A DNA stretch of 64,000 bases from Paenibacillaceae bacterium. Lineage in GTDB: Bacteria; Bacillota; Clostridia; Lachnospirales; Lachnospiraceae. Below, one piece after another: positions 52,426-61,479 of this stretch; positions within the stretch are counted from its first letter, which is position 1, and each line of letters opens with the position of its first letter. Under the pieces are notes generated by a model, which was not told the origin of the DNA, ran no database searches, and saw only the letters and a program-made list of their open reading frames with translations. Made by a program: the position numbers and the translations under genes. Where the stretch lies: positions 186,001 to 250,000 of the forward strand of contig SVDU01000001.1 in NCBI GenBank assembly GCA_015057705.1. The letters run 5' to 3'.

Positions 52426-54138
52426 ATGAAGGTTGACTTACTGATTCAGAATGGATGGGTCTACCGGACATACAGGCAGTGTTTTGAAAAGGCGGACATT
52501 GCAGTAGTAGGGGAAAAGTTTTACGACGTTTCCCCTGCTTCCTGTTATGAGGCGGACCTGGTGGTAGATGCAAAGGAAAAATATATCATACCGGGACTAA
52601 TTGATATTCATATGCACATGGAAAGTTCCATGATCGGACCAGCAGAATTTTCCAGGGCGGTTCTTCCCTGGGGTGTCACCACGGTAGTTGCAGATCCTCA
52701 TGAGATTGCCAATGTATTTGGAATGGAAGGTATCAGCCGGTTCATGAATGTAAAAACGGATCTGGATATCTATTATGCCATCCCTTCCAGCGTTCCGGCA
52801 GCAGGTGAAGCTTATGAAACAACCGGCGGTGTAATGGGAGAGGAAGAGGTTTTAAGGCTGTTAGAAGATGGCCGGGTTATCTGCCTGGGAGAAGTGATGA
52901 ATCACAGGGATTTAATTTCACCGGAAGATACTAAAATTAAACGCATGATTGAATTATGCCAGACAGCCAGCCGGGATATTAAGATTGAAGGCCATTGCCC
53001 ATCTCTTACAGGCAGGGATCTGGCAGCTTTTGTAAGAGCCGGAGTGGATGCAGATCATACCCAGCAGACGCCGGAGTCTGTCCTGGAAAAAACGGATATG
53101 GGTATGTTTCTGGAACTTCAGGGGAAATCATTAACCCATGATGTGGTATCTGCCGTTGTGTCCCATGAGCTTTATGAAAATGTGGCACTTGTGACAGATG
53201 ATGTCATGCCGGATCATCTGGTAACCGGACATTTAAACCGGCTTCTTCGTCTGGCAGTGGAACAGGGAATGCCTGCAGAAAGGGCCGTTTATTGCAGTAC
53301 TCTGACTCCAGCCAGAAGAATGGGATTAAATGACCGGGGTATGATAGCACCTGGAAAACAGGCTGATTTTGTCATTTTAGAAGATCTGCTCCATTTCAAT
53401 CCTCTGGCAGTTTATAAAAGCGGTAAACTTTATGAGACTCCCACAAAAGAAGATAAAACCAGATATCCCGATGAGTTCTACCAGTCTGTAAAATGCAGAA
53501 TTGCCTTAGAATCAGACTTTAAACTAAACCGTTGTAACATAAAGGACGGAGAGGCAGTAGTGTCAGTCATGCAGGTACAGGAGTATGGAACCAGAATCTG
53601 CCATGTAAAACGCAGGATTGCAGTAAAAGATCACTGCCTTTGCTGGCAGGAGGCAGGGCTGTGCCTTGCTGTAGTTTACGAAAGATACGGCAAAAATGGC
53701 AATGTCTCTTATGGTCTGGTAGAGAATGGATTAAAACTTCCAGGCGCTGTGGCAACTACCTGGAGTCATGACAGCCACAACCTTCTGGTTCTTGGAAATT
53801 CACCAAAGGATATGCTTCTGGCCCAGAACCGCGTAGTTCACATGCAGGGAGGCTATGTAACTGCCAGAGAGGGAGAAATAACCGCTTTTGTAAATCTTCC
53901 TGTAGGCGGTATTCTCTCTGATGAGGGACTTTATAAGCTTTCTAAAAGCCTGGGTGAGGTTCGCCGGGAGATTGAAGATATGGGCTATAAAAACAGCAAT
54001 GTGATTATGTCCATTTCAACCTTAACTCTGCTGGTTTCTCCGGAGTTAAAGCTTAGTGATAAGGGATTGTTTGATACGAAAGACAGGCAGGGGATTCCCC
54101 TGGTGGAAAAATACGAGTATGTAAAAGGAAAAGGTTGA
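52426..54138 (+). CDS. ade: Adenine deaminase family protein
   Basis: 570 aa. Metal ligands are in LIDIHMHMESSM (HxH), with later GEVMNHRD, EGHCPSL and VTDDVMPDHL; the C-terminal half carries the family block MSISTLTLLVSPELKLSDKGLFD. Adenine deaminases of this type convert adenine to hypoxanthine and ammonia using Mn/Fe. It is co-transcribed with the ABC importer (11 nt gap) and coupled to the following amidohydrolase. A related purine is possible as the true substrate. Confidence 0.9.
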   Translation: MKVDLLIQNGWVYRTYRQCFEKADIAVVGEKFYDVSPASCYEADLVVDAKEKYIIPGLIDIHMHMESSMIGPAEFSRAVLPWGVTTVVADPHEIANVFGMEGISRFMNVKTDLDIYYAIPSSVPAAGEAYETTGGVMGEEEVLRLLEDGRVICLGEVMNHRDLISPEDTKIKRMIELCQTASRDIKIEGHCPSLTGRDLAAFVRAGVDADHTQQTPESVLEKTDMGMFLELQGKSLTHDVVSAVVSHELYENVALVTDDVMPDHLVTGHLNRLLRLAVEQGMPAERAVYCSTLTPARRMGLNDRGMIAPGKQADFVILEDLLHFNPLAVYKSGKLYETPTKEDKTRYPDEFYQSVKCRIALESDFKLNRCNIKDGEAVVSVMQVQEYGTRICHVKRRIAVKDHCLCWQEAGLCLAVVYERYGKNGNVSYGLVENGLKLPGAVATTWSHDSHNLLVLGNSPKDMLLAQNRVVHMQGGYVTAREGEITAFVNLPVGGILSDEGLYKLSKSLGEVRREIEDMGYKNSNVIMSISTLTLLVSPELKLSDKGLFDTKDRQGIPLVEKYEYVKGKG

Positions 54139-55484
54139 AAAGTGTGAGAACGGTAATCGTAAATGCTACAGTAGTGACCATGAATCAAAAAGGGGATATC
54201 TATAATCCGGGTTTTGTGATGTTTGAAGATGATGTGATCACAATGACAGGGGAAATGAAGGACTTAAAGGGAGATGCTGTCCTGGCGGATGTAACAATTC
54301 TGGATGCCAGAAATGCAATCGTAATGCCCGGCATGATAAATCTTCATACTCACATGGGAATGATTCCATTTAGGGGACTTGGAGATGACTGTAAGGACCG
54401 TCTACGGGTCTTTCTGATTCCCATGGAGCAAAAATCCATGGATGAAGAACTGGTGTATCTCTCCACCCGCTATGCAGCCGCAGAGATGCTTCTTTCCGGT
54501 GTCACCACGGTTATGGATATGTATTATTACGAAGAAGAGGCTGCAAAAGCAATGGATGAGATGGGCATTAGAGCAATCGCCGGGCAGACCGTTATGGATG
54601 AGGGAGCCTGTGATTTTAAGGATCCGGGGGAAGCCATTGCTTATGGGGAGAATTTAATTAAAAAATATAAAAACCACCCGAGAATTACCGGCTGTATCGC
54701 GCCCCACGGAACTACCACCTGTTCTCCCGGTATATTAAAAGAGGCATACAGAATTGATTCTTCCTATGAAGTGCCTTTCACCCTTCATACGGCGGAAATG
54801 GATTATGAGATGGAATATTTTGAAAAAGAAAAAAGCATGACTCCGGTCAGTTTTTTAAACAGCATTGGAGTACTTGGGAAAGAAACACTGGCTGCACATT
54901 GCATTCATATGACAGAGGAAGATTTAGATCTTCTAAAAGAAAACCACGCATCCGTTGCCCATTGTATTGGGTCCAATACTAAAGCTGCCAAGGGAGTTGC
55001 TCCGGTGAGCGGTATGAATCAGAGGGGGATTGCGGTTGGACTTGGAACAGACGGCCCCGCAAGCGGAAATACGCTGGATATACTGACCCAGATGAAACTG
55101 TGTGCAGATTTTCATAAAAATGAAACAAAGGACAGAAGTGCGTTTCCTGCAAAGGACATTGTTGAGATGGCAACCATAAAGGGAGCAAAAGCCCTGGGGC
55201 TTGATCACATAACTGGATCTCTGGAACCGGGAAAGCAGGCAGATCTGGTCGTGATAGAGACGGATTCTGCCAATATGTTTCCTGTCTATGATCCTTATTC
55301 GGCCCTTGTTTACAGCGCCAATCCGTCCAATGTAGATTCTGTTTATGTGGCGGGAGAATGTCTGGTTGAAGAAAAACGATTGAAAAAAAGCAACATGGAA
55401 GAAATTCGAAAATGCCTTTTAAACAAAATGAAACAAACGGATTTTGGAAAATATATGGAGCTTAACCGGGATTTGGATCTGTAA
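54135..55484 (+). CDS. Amidohydrolase, MtaD/TrzN-type deaminase
   Basis: 449 aa. The start is TTG at 54135, overlapping the ade stop (TTGA) with AAAAGGAAAAGG upstream; GTG 54143 is out of frame. Motifs: NLHTHMGM (HxH), TLHTAEMD, LAAHCIHM and LGTDGPASGN (Zn ligands and catalytic Asp of the aminohydrolase group), and the closing SLEPGKQADLVVIE. Relatives deaminate S-adenosylhomocysteine, methylthioadenosine, guanine or triazines. With ade and the importer it suggests uptake and stepwise deamination of an amino-purine or similar ring. Confidence 0.88.
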   Translation: MKSVRTVIVNATVVTMNQKGDIYNPGFVMFEDDVITMTGEMKDLKGDAVLADVTILDARNAIVMPGMINLHTHMGMIPFRGLGDDCKDRLRVFLIPMEQKSMDEELVYLSTRYAAAEMLLSGVTTVMDMYYYEEEAAKAMDEMGIRAIAGQTVMDEGACDFKDPGEAIAYGENLIKKYKNHPRITGCIAPHGTTTCSPGILKEAYRIDSSYEVPFTLHTAEMDYEMEYFEKEKSMTPVSFLNSIGVLGKETLAAHCIHMTEEDLDLLKENHASVAHCIGSNTKAAKGVAPVSGMNQRGIAVGLGTDGPASGNTLDILTQMKLCADFHKNETKDRSAFPAKDIVEMATIKGAKALGLDHITGSLEPGKQADLVVIETDSANMFPVYDPYSALVYSANPSNVDSVYVAGECLVEEKRLKKSNMEEIRKCLLNKMKQTDFGKYMELNRDLDL

Positions 55485-55547
55485 ATATAAGGCATCTGGT
55501 ATTAGATTTTAAGAACCGGCAACAATATAAAAAGAGGATATAAGTAT

Positions 55548-55576
55548 TTGACAACTATATGCCCTTGTGGTAAACT
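55548..55576 (+). promoter_or_regulatory. Promoter of rpsO
   Basis: TTGACA (55548-55553), a 17-nt spacer and TAAACT (55571-55576), about 97 nt before the rpsO start codon. Confidence 0.75.
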
Positions 55577-55582
55577 ATATCA

Positions 55583-55672
55583 GTATGAATACGCGCCGGT
55601 ACCCGGTATTTCGGACACTCCATCCATTGCTTGGTACAAGGTGAGAATCTTAAATTTAAGGAGGAAATCAAC
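55583..55672 (+). promoter_or_regulatory. rpsO leader, candidate S15 autoregulatory RNA
   Basis: A leader of about 90 nt containing CGCCGGTACCCGG and CTTGGTACAAG self-pairing elements precedes the rpsO ribosome binding site (TAAGGAGG). In several phyla S15 binds its own leader to repress translation. No exact fit to a known leader class was established here. Confidence 0.4.
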
Positions 55673-55939
55673 ATGATTTCAAAGGAAAAGAAAGCAGCTA
55701 TTATTTCTGAATATGGCAGAAAGCCTGGCGATACAGGTTCACCGGAAGTTCAGATCGCAATTCTGACAGAGAGAATCACAGAGTTAACAGATCATCTTCA
55801 GCAGAATCCAAAAGATCATCATTCCAGAAGAGGTCTTCTGATGATGGTTGGACAGAGAAGAGGTCTTCTTGATTACTTAAAGAAAACCGATCTTGAAGGA
55901 TATCGTACTTTAATTGAGAAGTTAGGAATCAGAAAATAA
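55673..55939 (+). CDS. rpsO: 30S ribosomal protein S15
   Basis: 88 aa, exactly the usual length. Family sequence: [53 protein letters not shown] and the C-terminal [12 protein letters not shown]. It binds the central domain of 16S rRNA. ATG 55673 has TAAGGAGGA 7 nt upstream; the frame extends further but with no start. It is followed by pnp, the conserved bacterial order. Confidence 0.98.
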   Translation: MISKEKKAAIISEYGRKPGDTGSPEVQIAILTERITELTDHLQQNPKDHHSRRGLLMMVGQRRGLLDYLKKTDLEGYRTLIEKLGIRK

Positions 55940-55948
55940 TAACCATTT

Positions 55949-55979
55949 AGGGTGGAGAACTTCTCCACCCTATCTGTCT
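55949..55979 (+). terminator. Terminator or attenuator after rpsO
   Basis: AGGGTGGAG (55949-55957) pairs with CTCCACCCT (55963-55971), followed by ATCTGTCT. The poor U-tract suggests partial read-through into pnp. Confidence 0.6.
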
Positions 55980-55999
55980 ATTAAGAAAAGGATGTTAAA

Positions 56000-56098
56000 A
56001 GTAGAAGTATCCCCCGAGACCGCTGATGTACGCGTAAAAATAAGACCTGAAACACGGAATTTTTTACGCGCAGATCAGTAGTTTCGGCATCTTCTACT
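56000..56098 (+). promoter_or_regulatory. Long double-stranded leader of pnp
   Basis: The pnp leader folds into one long imperfect stem: AGTAGAAG/CTTCTACT (56000-56007 with 56091-56098), CCGAGAC/GTTTCGG (56014-56020 with 56081-56087), CTGAT/ATCAG (56023-56027 with 56074-56078) and CGCGTAAAAA/TTTTTACGCG (56031-56040 with 56061-56070). In E. coli a pnp leader stem is cut by RNase III and then degraded with the help of PNPase itself; this structure would allow the same autocontrol. Confidence 0.75.
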
Positions 56099-56132
56099 GT
56101 TAATATAAATTTATTTTTAAGGAGATACCAGT

Positions 56133-58271
56133 ATGTATAAGAGTTTCAGTATGGAGCTTGCAGGCAGAACACTGACCGTTGAAGTGGGCAGAGTTGCCAA
56201 GCAGGCAAACGGTGCAGCATTGATGCACTATGGAGATACCGTTGTATTAGCAACTGCAACTGCATCCGATAAACCCAGAGACGGAATTGATTTCTTCCCA
56301 CTCAGTGTAGAATACGAAGAAAAATTATATGCAGTCGGAAAAATTCCGGGAGGCTTTAACAAGAGAGAAGGAAAGGCATCTGAGAATTCCATATTAACCT
56401 CACGTGTTATTGACCGTCCCATGAGACCGCTGTTCCCTAAGGATTACCGCAATGATGTTACTCTGGATAATATTGTTATGTCAGTTGATCAGGACTGCTC
56501 TCCAGAATTAACTGCCATGATCGGTTCTGCCATTGCAACCAGCATCTCTGATATTCCATTTGATGGTCCATGTTCTTCCACACAGGTAGGTCTTGTTGAC
56601 GGAGAATTGGTAATCAATCCAACTCAGGCACAGAAGCAGGCTTCCGACATGGCTCTTACTGTTGCTTCTACCAGAGAGAAAGTAATCATGATTGAAGCCG
56701 GAGCCAACGAGGTTGCGGAAGATGTTATGATTCAGGCAATTTTTAAAGCTCATGAGGTAAACCAGGAGATTATTAAGTTTATCGATACCATCGTTGCTGA
56801 GTGCGGAAAATCAAAGCATGAATATACCAGTTGTGCAGTACCGGAAGAATTATTTGCAGCGATCAAAGAGATCGTAACTCCTGAAGAGATGGAAGTTGCC
56901 GTCTTTACAGATGAGAAGCAGATAAGAGAAGAAAACATTCGCAATATCACCAAGAAGTTAGAAGAGGCCTTTGCTGAAAAGGAAGAGTGGCTGGCTGTGC
57001 TTTCAGAAGCTATTTATCAGTATCAGAAGAAGACTGTCCGCAAGATGATCTTAAAGGATCACAAGCGTCCGGATGGTCGTGCCATGAATCAGATCCGTCA
57101 TCTGGCAGCAGAGATCGATATGCTTCCAAGAGTACACGGCTCTGCGATGTTCACCCGTGGACAGACTCAGATTTTAAATATCTGTACTCTGGCTCCATTA
57201 TCTGAAAGCCAGAGATTGGACGGCATCGATGATATGGAAACTTCCAAGAGATATATGCACCACTATAATTTCCCGTCCTTCTCTGTAGGAGAGACAAGAC
57301 CTTCCAGAGGACCGGGACGCCGTGAGATCGGTCATGGTGCACTGGCAGAAAGAGCCCTTGTTCCGGTTCTTCCGTCAGAAGTGGAATTCCCATATGCAAT
57401 CCGTACCGTTTCCGAGACCATGGAATCCAACGGTTCCACTTCTCAGGCAAGTATCTGTTCATCCTCCATGTCCTTAATGGCAGCAGGTGTGCCCATTAAG
57501 TCAGCAGTAGCAGGAATTTCCTGTGGTCTGGTTACTGGAGATACAGATGATGATTATGTGGTTTTAACTGATATTCAGGGTCTGGAAGATTTCTTTGGAG
57601 ATATGGACTTTAAGGTAGGTGGTACCCATAAGGGAATCACTGCCATTCAGATGGATATTAAGATTCACGGTTTAACAAGACCAATTATTGAAGAAGCAAT
57701 CCGCACTACAAGAGAAGCCAGACTTTACATTCTTGATGAGGTTATGGCAAAAGCCATTGCAGAGCCTCGCAAGGAAGTTGGAAAATATGCTCCTAAGATT
57801 GACCAGATTTCCATTGATCCTCAGAAGATCGGTGATGTAGTGGGCAAGCAGGGCAAGGTAATCAACAAGATTATCGAAGAAACCGGCGTGAAGATCGATA
57901 TTTCTGATGATGGAAGTGTTTCTGTATGCGGAACCGATCAGGCGATGATCGACCGTGCAAAACAGATTATCAAGAGCATCGTGACTGATATTGAAGCAGG
58001 ACAGATCTTTACTGGTAAAGTAGTAAGAATTATGAATTTCGGTGCTTTTGTAGAGCTTGCTCCTAACAAAGACGGTATGATTCATATTTCCAAGCTTTCC
58101 GATAAGAGAGTTGCTAAGGTCGAAGATGTGGTAAACATCGGAGATATGGTTACTGTAAAAGTTATGGAAGTAGATAAGATGGGCAGAATCAACTTAAGCA
58201 TGAAGCCAGGCGATTTAACTGCAAAAGCAGAAGAGCCAAAGGAAGCGAAAGAAGAAACTGTAACAGAATAA
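56133..58271 (+). CDS. pnp: Polyribonucleotide nucleotidyltransferase (PNPase)
   Basis: 712 aa, full length. Two RNase PH-like domains (first with GGFNKREGK and RPLFPKDYRNDV, second with HKRPDGR, RGQTQILN and the catalytic GDMDFKVGGT region), then a KH domain (IGDVVGKQGKVINKIIEETGVKIDI) and an S1 domain (GQIFTGKVVRIMNFGAFVEL). It degrades RNA 3' to 5' using phosphate. RBS AAGGAGA precedes ATG. Expression is likely self-regulated through the leader stem. Confidence 0.98.
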   Translation: MYKSFSMELAGRTLTVEVGRVAKQANGAALMHYGDTVVLATATASDKPRDGIDFFPLSVEYEEKLYAVGKIPGGFNKREGKASENSILTSRVIDRPMRPLFPKDYRNDVTLDNIVMSVDQDCSPELTAMIGSAIATSISDIPFDGPCSSTQVGLVDGELVINPTQAQKQASDMALTVASTREKVIMIEAGANEVAEDVMIQAIFKAHEVNQEIIKFIDTIVAECGKSKHEYTSCAVPEELFAAIKEIVTPEEMEVAVFTDEKQIREENIRNITKKLEEAFAEKEEWLAVLSEAIYQYQKKTVRKMILKDHKRPDGRAMNQIRHLAAEIDMLPRVHGSAMFTRGQTQILNICTLAPLSESQRLDGIDDMETSKRYMHHYNFPSFSVGETRPSRGPGRREIGHGALAERALVPVLPSEVEFPYAIRTVSETMESNGSTSQASICSSSMSLMAAGVPIKSAVAGISCGLVTGDTDDDYVVLTDIQGLEDFFGDMDFKVGGTHKGITAIQMDIKIHGLTRPIIEEAIRTTREARLYILDEVMAKAIAEPRKEVGKYAPKIDQISIDPQKIGDVVGKQGKVINKIIEETGVKIDISDDGSVSVCGTDQAMIDRAKQIIKSIVTDIEAGQIFTGKVVRIMNFGAFVELAPNKDGMIHISKLSDKRVAKVEDVVNIGDMVTVKVMEVDKMGRINLSMKPGDLTAKAEEPKEAKEETVTE

Positions 58272-58288
58272 AAGCTGTTTAAAAGATC

Positions 58289-58330
58289 AGGCAGCAGACA
58301 GTATCCAACTGTCTGCTGCCTGTTATTTAT
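58289..58330. terminator. Bidirectional terminator after pnp
   Basis: A perfect 14-bp stem (AGGCAGCAGACAGT at 58289-58302 with ACTGTCTGCTGCCT at 58308-58321). The pnp side is followed by GTTATTTATT. It also lies at the end of the convergent TOPRIM-like gene. Confidence 0.85.
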
Positions 58331-59024
58331 TCTCTGAAAATTTCTGAAAGAGAAGATGGAAGTTACTGTGGCGGTTTAAAGAATTATTGCCCTGGCTGAT
58401 GAATTCCCAGGTATCTCTGTAATCCCCGGGAACGGTAAAATCATTACCGGAAAGTAATGAGATGAAGGCAGAAGGGTTTGAAGAGTAACGGTCTGCAAAG
58501 GCGTCGGCATAATTGACTTTTTCTTCATCAGTCAGATTTTTTTTGCTATTATGAAATATATGCTCCAGATTTCTGGAGAAGTAGTAGATAGAGTAGGGGA
58601 TGGTACCGATTTTTCCAGTGAGGGATAGCCGGGATAATATCTGGGATTTTCTTAAATTGCGGTTAATCACAGTTTCCGGAGAACGGGTTTCAATGTGATC
58701 GTTAAAATACAGGATTTCCCCCTGATCTGCGTAAACCACTTGGTCTTCCCTGATAAATGCGCCATCCATATCAACCAGATGTATTACTTTTAATATATCT
58801 TTTTTGTCGAATCCATAACGTTTTCGTTCTATATCAATGTGCTGATTCACTGTTTTTACTGCATTTTGGGCATTTACCGACCAGTTACTGGTCATATCCC
58901 CATGTACAATATGAAACCTGACGTCTTCCTTCTGAAAAATCTTCTTCAAAACAGGGCTTAAGGTTTCTTCATCTGTGGGACCTTCTGCAATAAAAAGTAT
59001 GACTTTTTTAGTCCTGTTTATCAT
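58323..59024 (-). CDS. TOPRIM-like protein paired with an ATPase, 233 aa
   Basis: Not a characterised protein. The N-terminus VILFIAEGPTDEETLSPVLKKIF has the Gly-flanked Glu (Glu14) of TOPRIM folds, and IHLVDMDGAF supplies the DxD pair (Asp85/Asp87). These residues bind Mg in OLD-type nucleases, RloB-like proteins and topoisomerases. The rest is a mixed alpha/beta region without known motifs. ATG 59024 overlaps the ATPase gene by 17 nt with AAAGGCGG upstream, so the two are translated together. A nuclease or nucleotide-acting effector is the best guess. Confidence 0.75.
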   Translation of the reverse strand: MINRTKKVILFIAEGPTDEETLSPVLKKIFQKEDVRFHIVHGDMTSNWSVNAQNAVKTVNQHIDIERKRYGFDKKDILKVIHLVDMDGAFIREDQVVYADQGEILYFNDHIETRSPETVINRNLRKSQILSRLSLTGKIGTIPYSIYYFSRNLEHIFHNSKKNLTDEEKVNYADAFADRYSSNPSAFISLLSGNDFTVPGDYRDTWEFISQGNNSLNRHSNFHLLFQKFSENK

Positions 59025-60411
59025 AGGAAACCGCCTTTCCGGCACGCCGGAATGCGCGTCCAATCTCTACACTGTCTGTTTCTTCATAAATCTCCTCAGG
59101 CTGTCCTCCAAGTGTGATACTGCGCAAATACATGTCCCGCAGGTTGTTGTTGCTTTTTACATTCTGAAGCCGGATATACCGGTTTAATGGATTAGCAGTA
59201 GAAAAGAGAATGCTTCGTTTGTGAATCATCTCCAACGGCCGTAAATTATGGGACGTAAAAATAAGCTGCCCTTTTGCACCTTTTTCAAATACCGATAAAA
59301 TTTCCCCTAGCAGATATTCATAAATTCCAGCATCCAGTTCATCAATGATCAGGCACATGGAAGGATGGTTATAGACGCACATCAGGACGTTTAGAACAGA
59401 GATAATCTTAATAATCCCTTCGGATTCAAATTTAAGGGGGATTACAACTTCACCACGCTTTGATATCAGCTGAATCCGGTAGCCGGGTGTGCCGTTTTCC
59501 CGAAGCTGTTCTCCGAAGTTATGAATTCCGATGGTCAGTCCTGGAATGAGTGAGGTTAAAACCGCATTCATTTCATCAATAATCTGGGTGACAAGCTGAA
59601 ACTGATCCTTGCTGATCACCGAAGGGTCATCAAGACGGATCGTTAAATCACCTTTTGCAATCCGGTTTCCCAGATTTAAACGAAACGCAAATGGAAGCCT
59701 GGAACTGGTGGTGATAAAACCGGAATGAGCGCTTGAGATGACAAACAGATTAAAAGAAGCATATTGGTATAAAGCTTCTATCACTGGCGTGTAATCCTGG
59801 GTGATCTCTGGCGGTGCTGACTGAAATATGCTTCTGCTTTCCTGGCTGAATAAAAAGGAGGAAGTATTTTTCTGGGCCAGCTTTTTTGCCACGCTTAAAT
59901 TAATGCGGATGTCTTCCCCGCTTTTTGCCAGGGCTTCGTAACGGTATTTGGGTGTAAAGACAGGACCGTCTGATGACGAGGAATAATCAATTAAAGTCTT
60001 CTTATTTTCAAACCGGGTTCCACTCCAGACAGCCGTACTTAACGTCTCTCCTGATATTTCCATGGAAAAACTGTTACCCCTTATGAACTCTGCCGTATAC
60101 TCGGCCAGAATGGACTTGTCGGGGAAACGAATCAGAAATTTCACAGTGATGCTGCAGCTTCCCGATTCTTCGGAAATATAGTGGACCGTGTCTTCCGGCA
60201 GTGATTTTCCTGCTAAAAGCATCTGGATGAGATCCATGGCTTCAATCACGGCAGTTTTTCCCGAACCGTTTTGTCCATATATACCAAGCAGATCTGCTTT
60301 TTCCGAAAAATAGTTCTTTTCTGCATAGGCTGGCATCTCTATTTTTCCATAATAAGTATTTTTTAAATCAGTTAACTGGATTTCGCTGATGCGGACAATC
60401 GCTTCTGGCAT
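59008..60411 (-). CDS. AAA/ABC-type ATPase (AAA15/OLD-like), 467 aa
   Basis: Walker A is GIYGQNGSGKT (about residues 43-53). A long helical/variable middle follows. The signature region is LKFESEGIIKIISVLNVL, Walker B is MCLIIDELDAGIYEYLL, and the switch His is in LIFTSHNLRPLEM. This is the layout of COG1106-type ATPases, related to OLD, RecF and SMC. ATG 60411 has AGAGGAGG upstream; the longer frame is not supported. It has no TOPRIM of its own; that function seems to be supplied by the overlapping downstream gene. Such split pairs are often anti-phage modules. Confidence 0.85.
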   Translation of the reverse strand: MPEAIVRISEIQLTDLKNTYYGKIEMPAYAEKNYFSEKADLLGIYGQNGSGKTAVIEAMDLIQMLLAGKSLPEDTVHYISEESGSCSITVKFLIRFPDKSILAEYTAEFIRGNSFSMEISGETLSTAVWSGTRFENKKTLIDYSSSSDGPVFTPKYRYEALAKSGEDIRINLSVAKKLAQKNTSSFLFSQESRSIFQSAPPEITQDYTPVIEALYQYASFNLFVISSAHSGFITTSSRLPFAFRLNLGNRIAKGDLTIRLDDPSVISKDQFQLVTQIIDEMNAVLTSLIPGLTIGIHNFGEQLRENGTPGYRIQLISKRGEVVIPLKFESEGIIKIISVLNVLMCVYNHPSMCLIIDELDAGIYEYLLGEILSVFEKGAKGQLIFTSHNLRPLEMIHKRSILFSTANPLNRYIRLQNVKSNNNLRDMYLRSITLGGQPEEIYEETDSVEIGRAFRRAGKAVSYDKQD

Positions 60412-60490
60412 AGATACCTCCTCTAAAAATTTATTTATTGATTTTATAGTAACATAAAAAAAAGAAAACTCAATGTGAAAAATAGATATC

Positions 60491-60542
60491 GATACAATTT
60501 GTATCATTTTATATTATTACACAATTAAAATTGTATGATACA
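60491..60542. promoter_or_regulatory. Cluster of palindromes upstream of the ATPase pair
   Basis: GATACAATTTGTATC (60491-60505) is a perfect palindrome. TGTATCAT (60500-60507) and ATGATACA (60535-60542) form a larger inverted repeat around ACAATTAAAATTGT (60521-60534). The stretch lies between the ATPase start and the divergent DUF2628-type gene. The GATAC/GTATC half-sites recur at 62574-62592 before the XRE gene. Confidence 0.5.
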
Positions 60543-60696
60543 TGCAGAATATATTATAATGAAAAAATCGACAAGATTATACCAAAAATTACATACAGCG
60601 TGTTATTTATTACATAGATCTTTTTTTTGTAACAATTATATGTATAATAATTAGGTAATTAATAAGCGATTACCTTAAATTTTAGGAGGAGCATTT

Positions 60697-61423
60697 ATGA
60701 CAGAAGAACAACGGAATGCATATGAAAGGAAAGCTGAATTATTTGTAGGAGAAAATTATGTATATTACGAGAAACAGTGGCGTGGCAGAATGATGCAGCA
60801 AAACTTTAGCAGCTGGAACTGGGCGGCATTCTTTTTCCCCTTATACTGGCTGGTATACAGAAAAATGTATTTAGAGGGGGTTATATTTGGACTGATTTCT
60901 TTATTAGGGGCCATCTTTCCAGGAATCGGACTGATTATGCATATATTAGTTGGTATTTACGCAAATTCTTATTACCGGAAGATGGAATTAAAAGTTCTGG
61001 CCCAAACCACCCAATTGACAGAATGGGAAGCAATACAGTACATAAAAAAACATGGAGGCACCAATGTTTTAGGCATATTCGTTACCTTTTTGATCATGGC
61101 ATTTCTTGGGTTTATTGTTGTTGGTATCGCATTATTTCCTGCTGGAGAGAAAGATAATAATTCACTGTTTGCTAATTCCAAAACCTTTACAACAGACAAT
61201 TTCACAACCTTTGAAAGATGAAACGGTTGAGGAGAGGAGAATTAAAACTGTTCTGTATTCCGGCGATACAGATAGTTATAAATATTATTATACAATTTCT
61301 CTGGCAGAGTTTAAAGATTTTGATAAATTTGCTATTATAGTTCAGAGTGCTTCACCATCACTGTATAAGAAACATAAATCAACGTTCATAGATATTGTTG
61401 ATTCCTGCCAACGTATTCAATAA
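60697..61423 (+). pseudogene. DUF2628-type membrane protein gene with a frameshift
   Basis: The first frame (60697-61221) encodes 174 aa: a soluble start, a DUF2628-like membrane part (NFSSWNWAAFFFPLYWLVYRKMYLEGVIFGLISLLG, then IGLIMHILVGIYANSYYRKM) and a further helix (LGIFVTFLIMAFLGFIVVGIALF). It then ends abruptly in FTTFER. The +1 frame continues with protein-like sequence to 61423 (ETVEERRIKTVLYSGDTDSYKYYYT..., ending IVDSCQRIQ) with no start of its own. One indel near 61150-61205 would join them. It could be a true mutation, a read error or, less likely, recoding. RBS TTAGGAGGA precedes ATG. Confidence 0.65.
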
Positions 61424-61425
61424 AT

Positions 61426-61476
61426 GATGCCGATATCAGTCAAGGAGGCATCTCCCTGTCTGATATCGGTATCATT
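61426..61476. terminator. Bidirectional terminator between convergent genes
   Basis: GATGCCGATATCAG (61426-61439) pairs with CTGATATCGGTATC (61460-61473) with one G-U pair, followed by ATTTC. It directly abuts the XRE gene end. Confidence 0.8.
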
Positions 61477-61479
61477 TCA

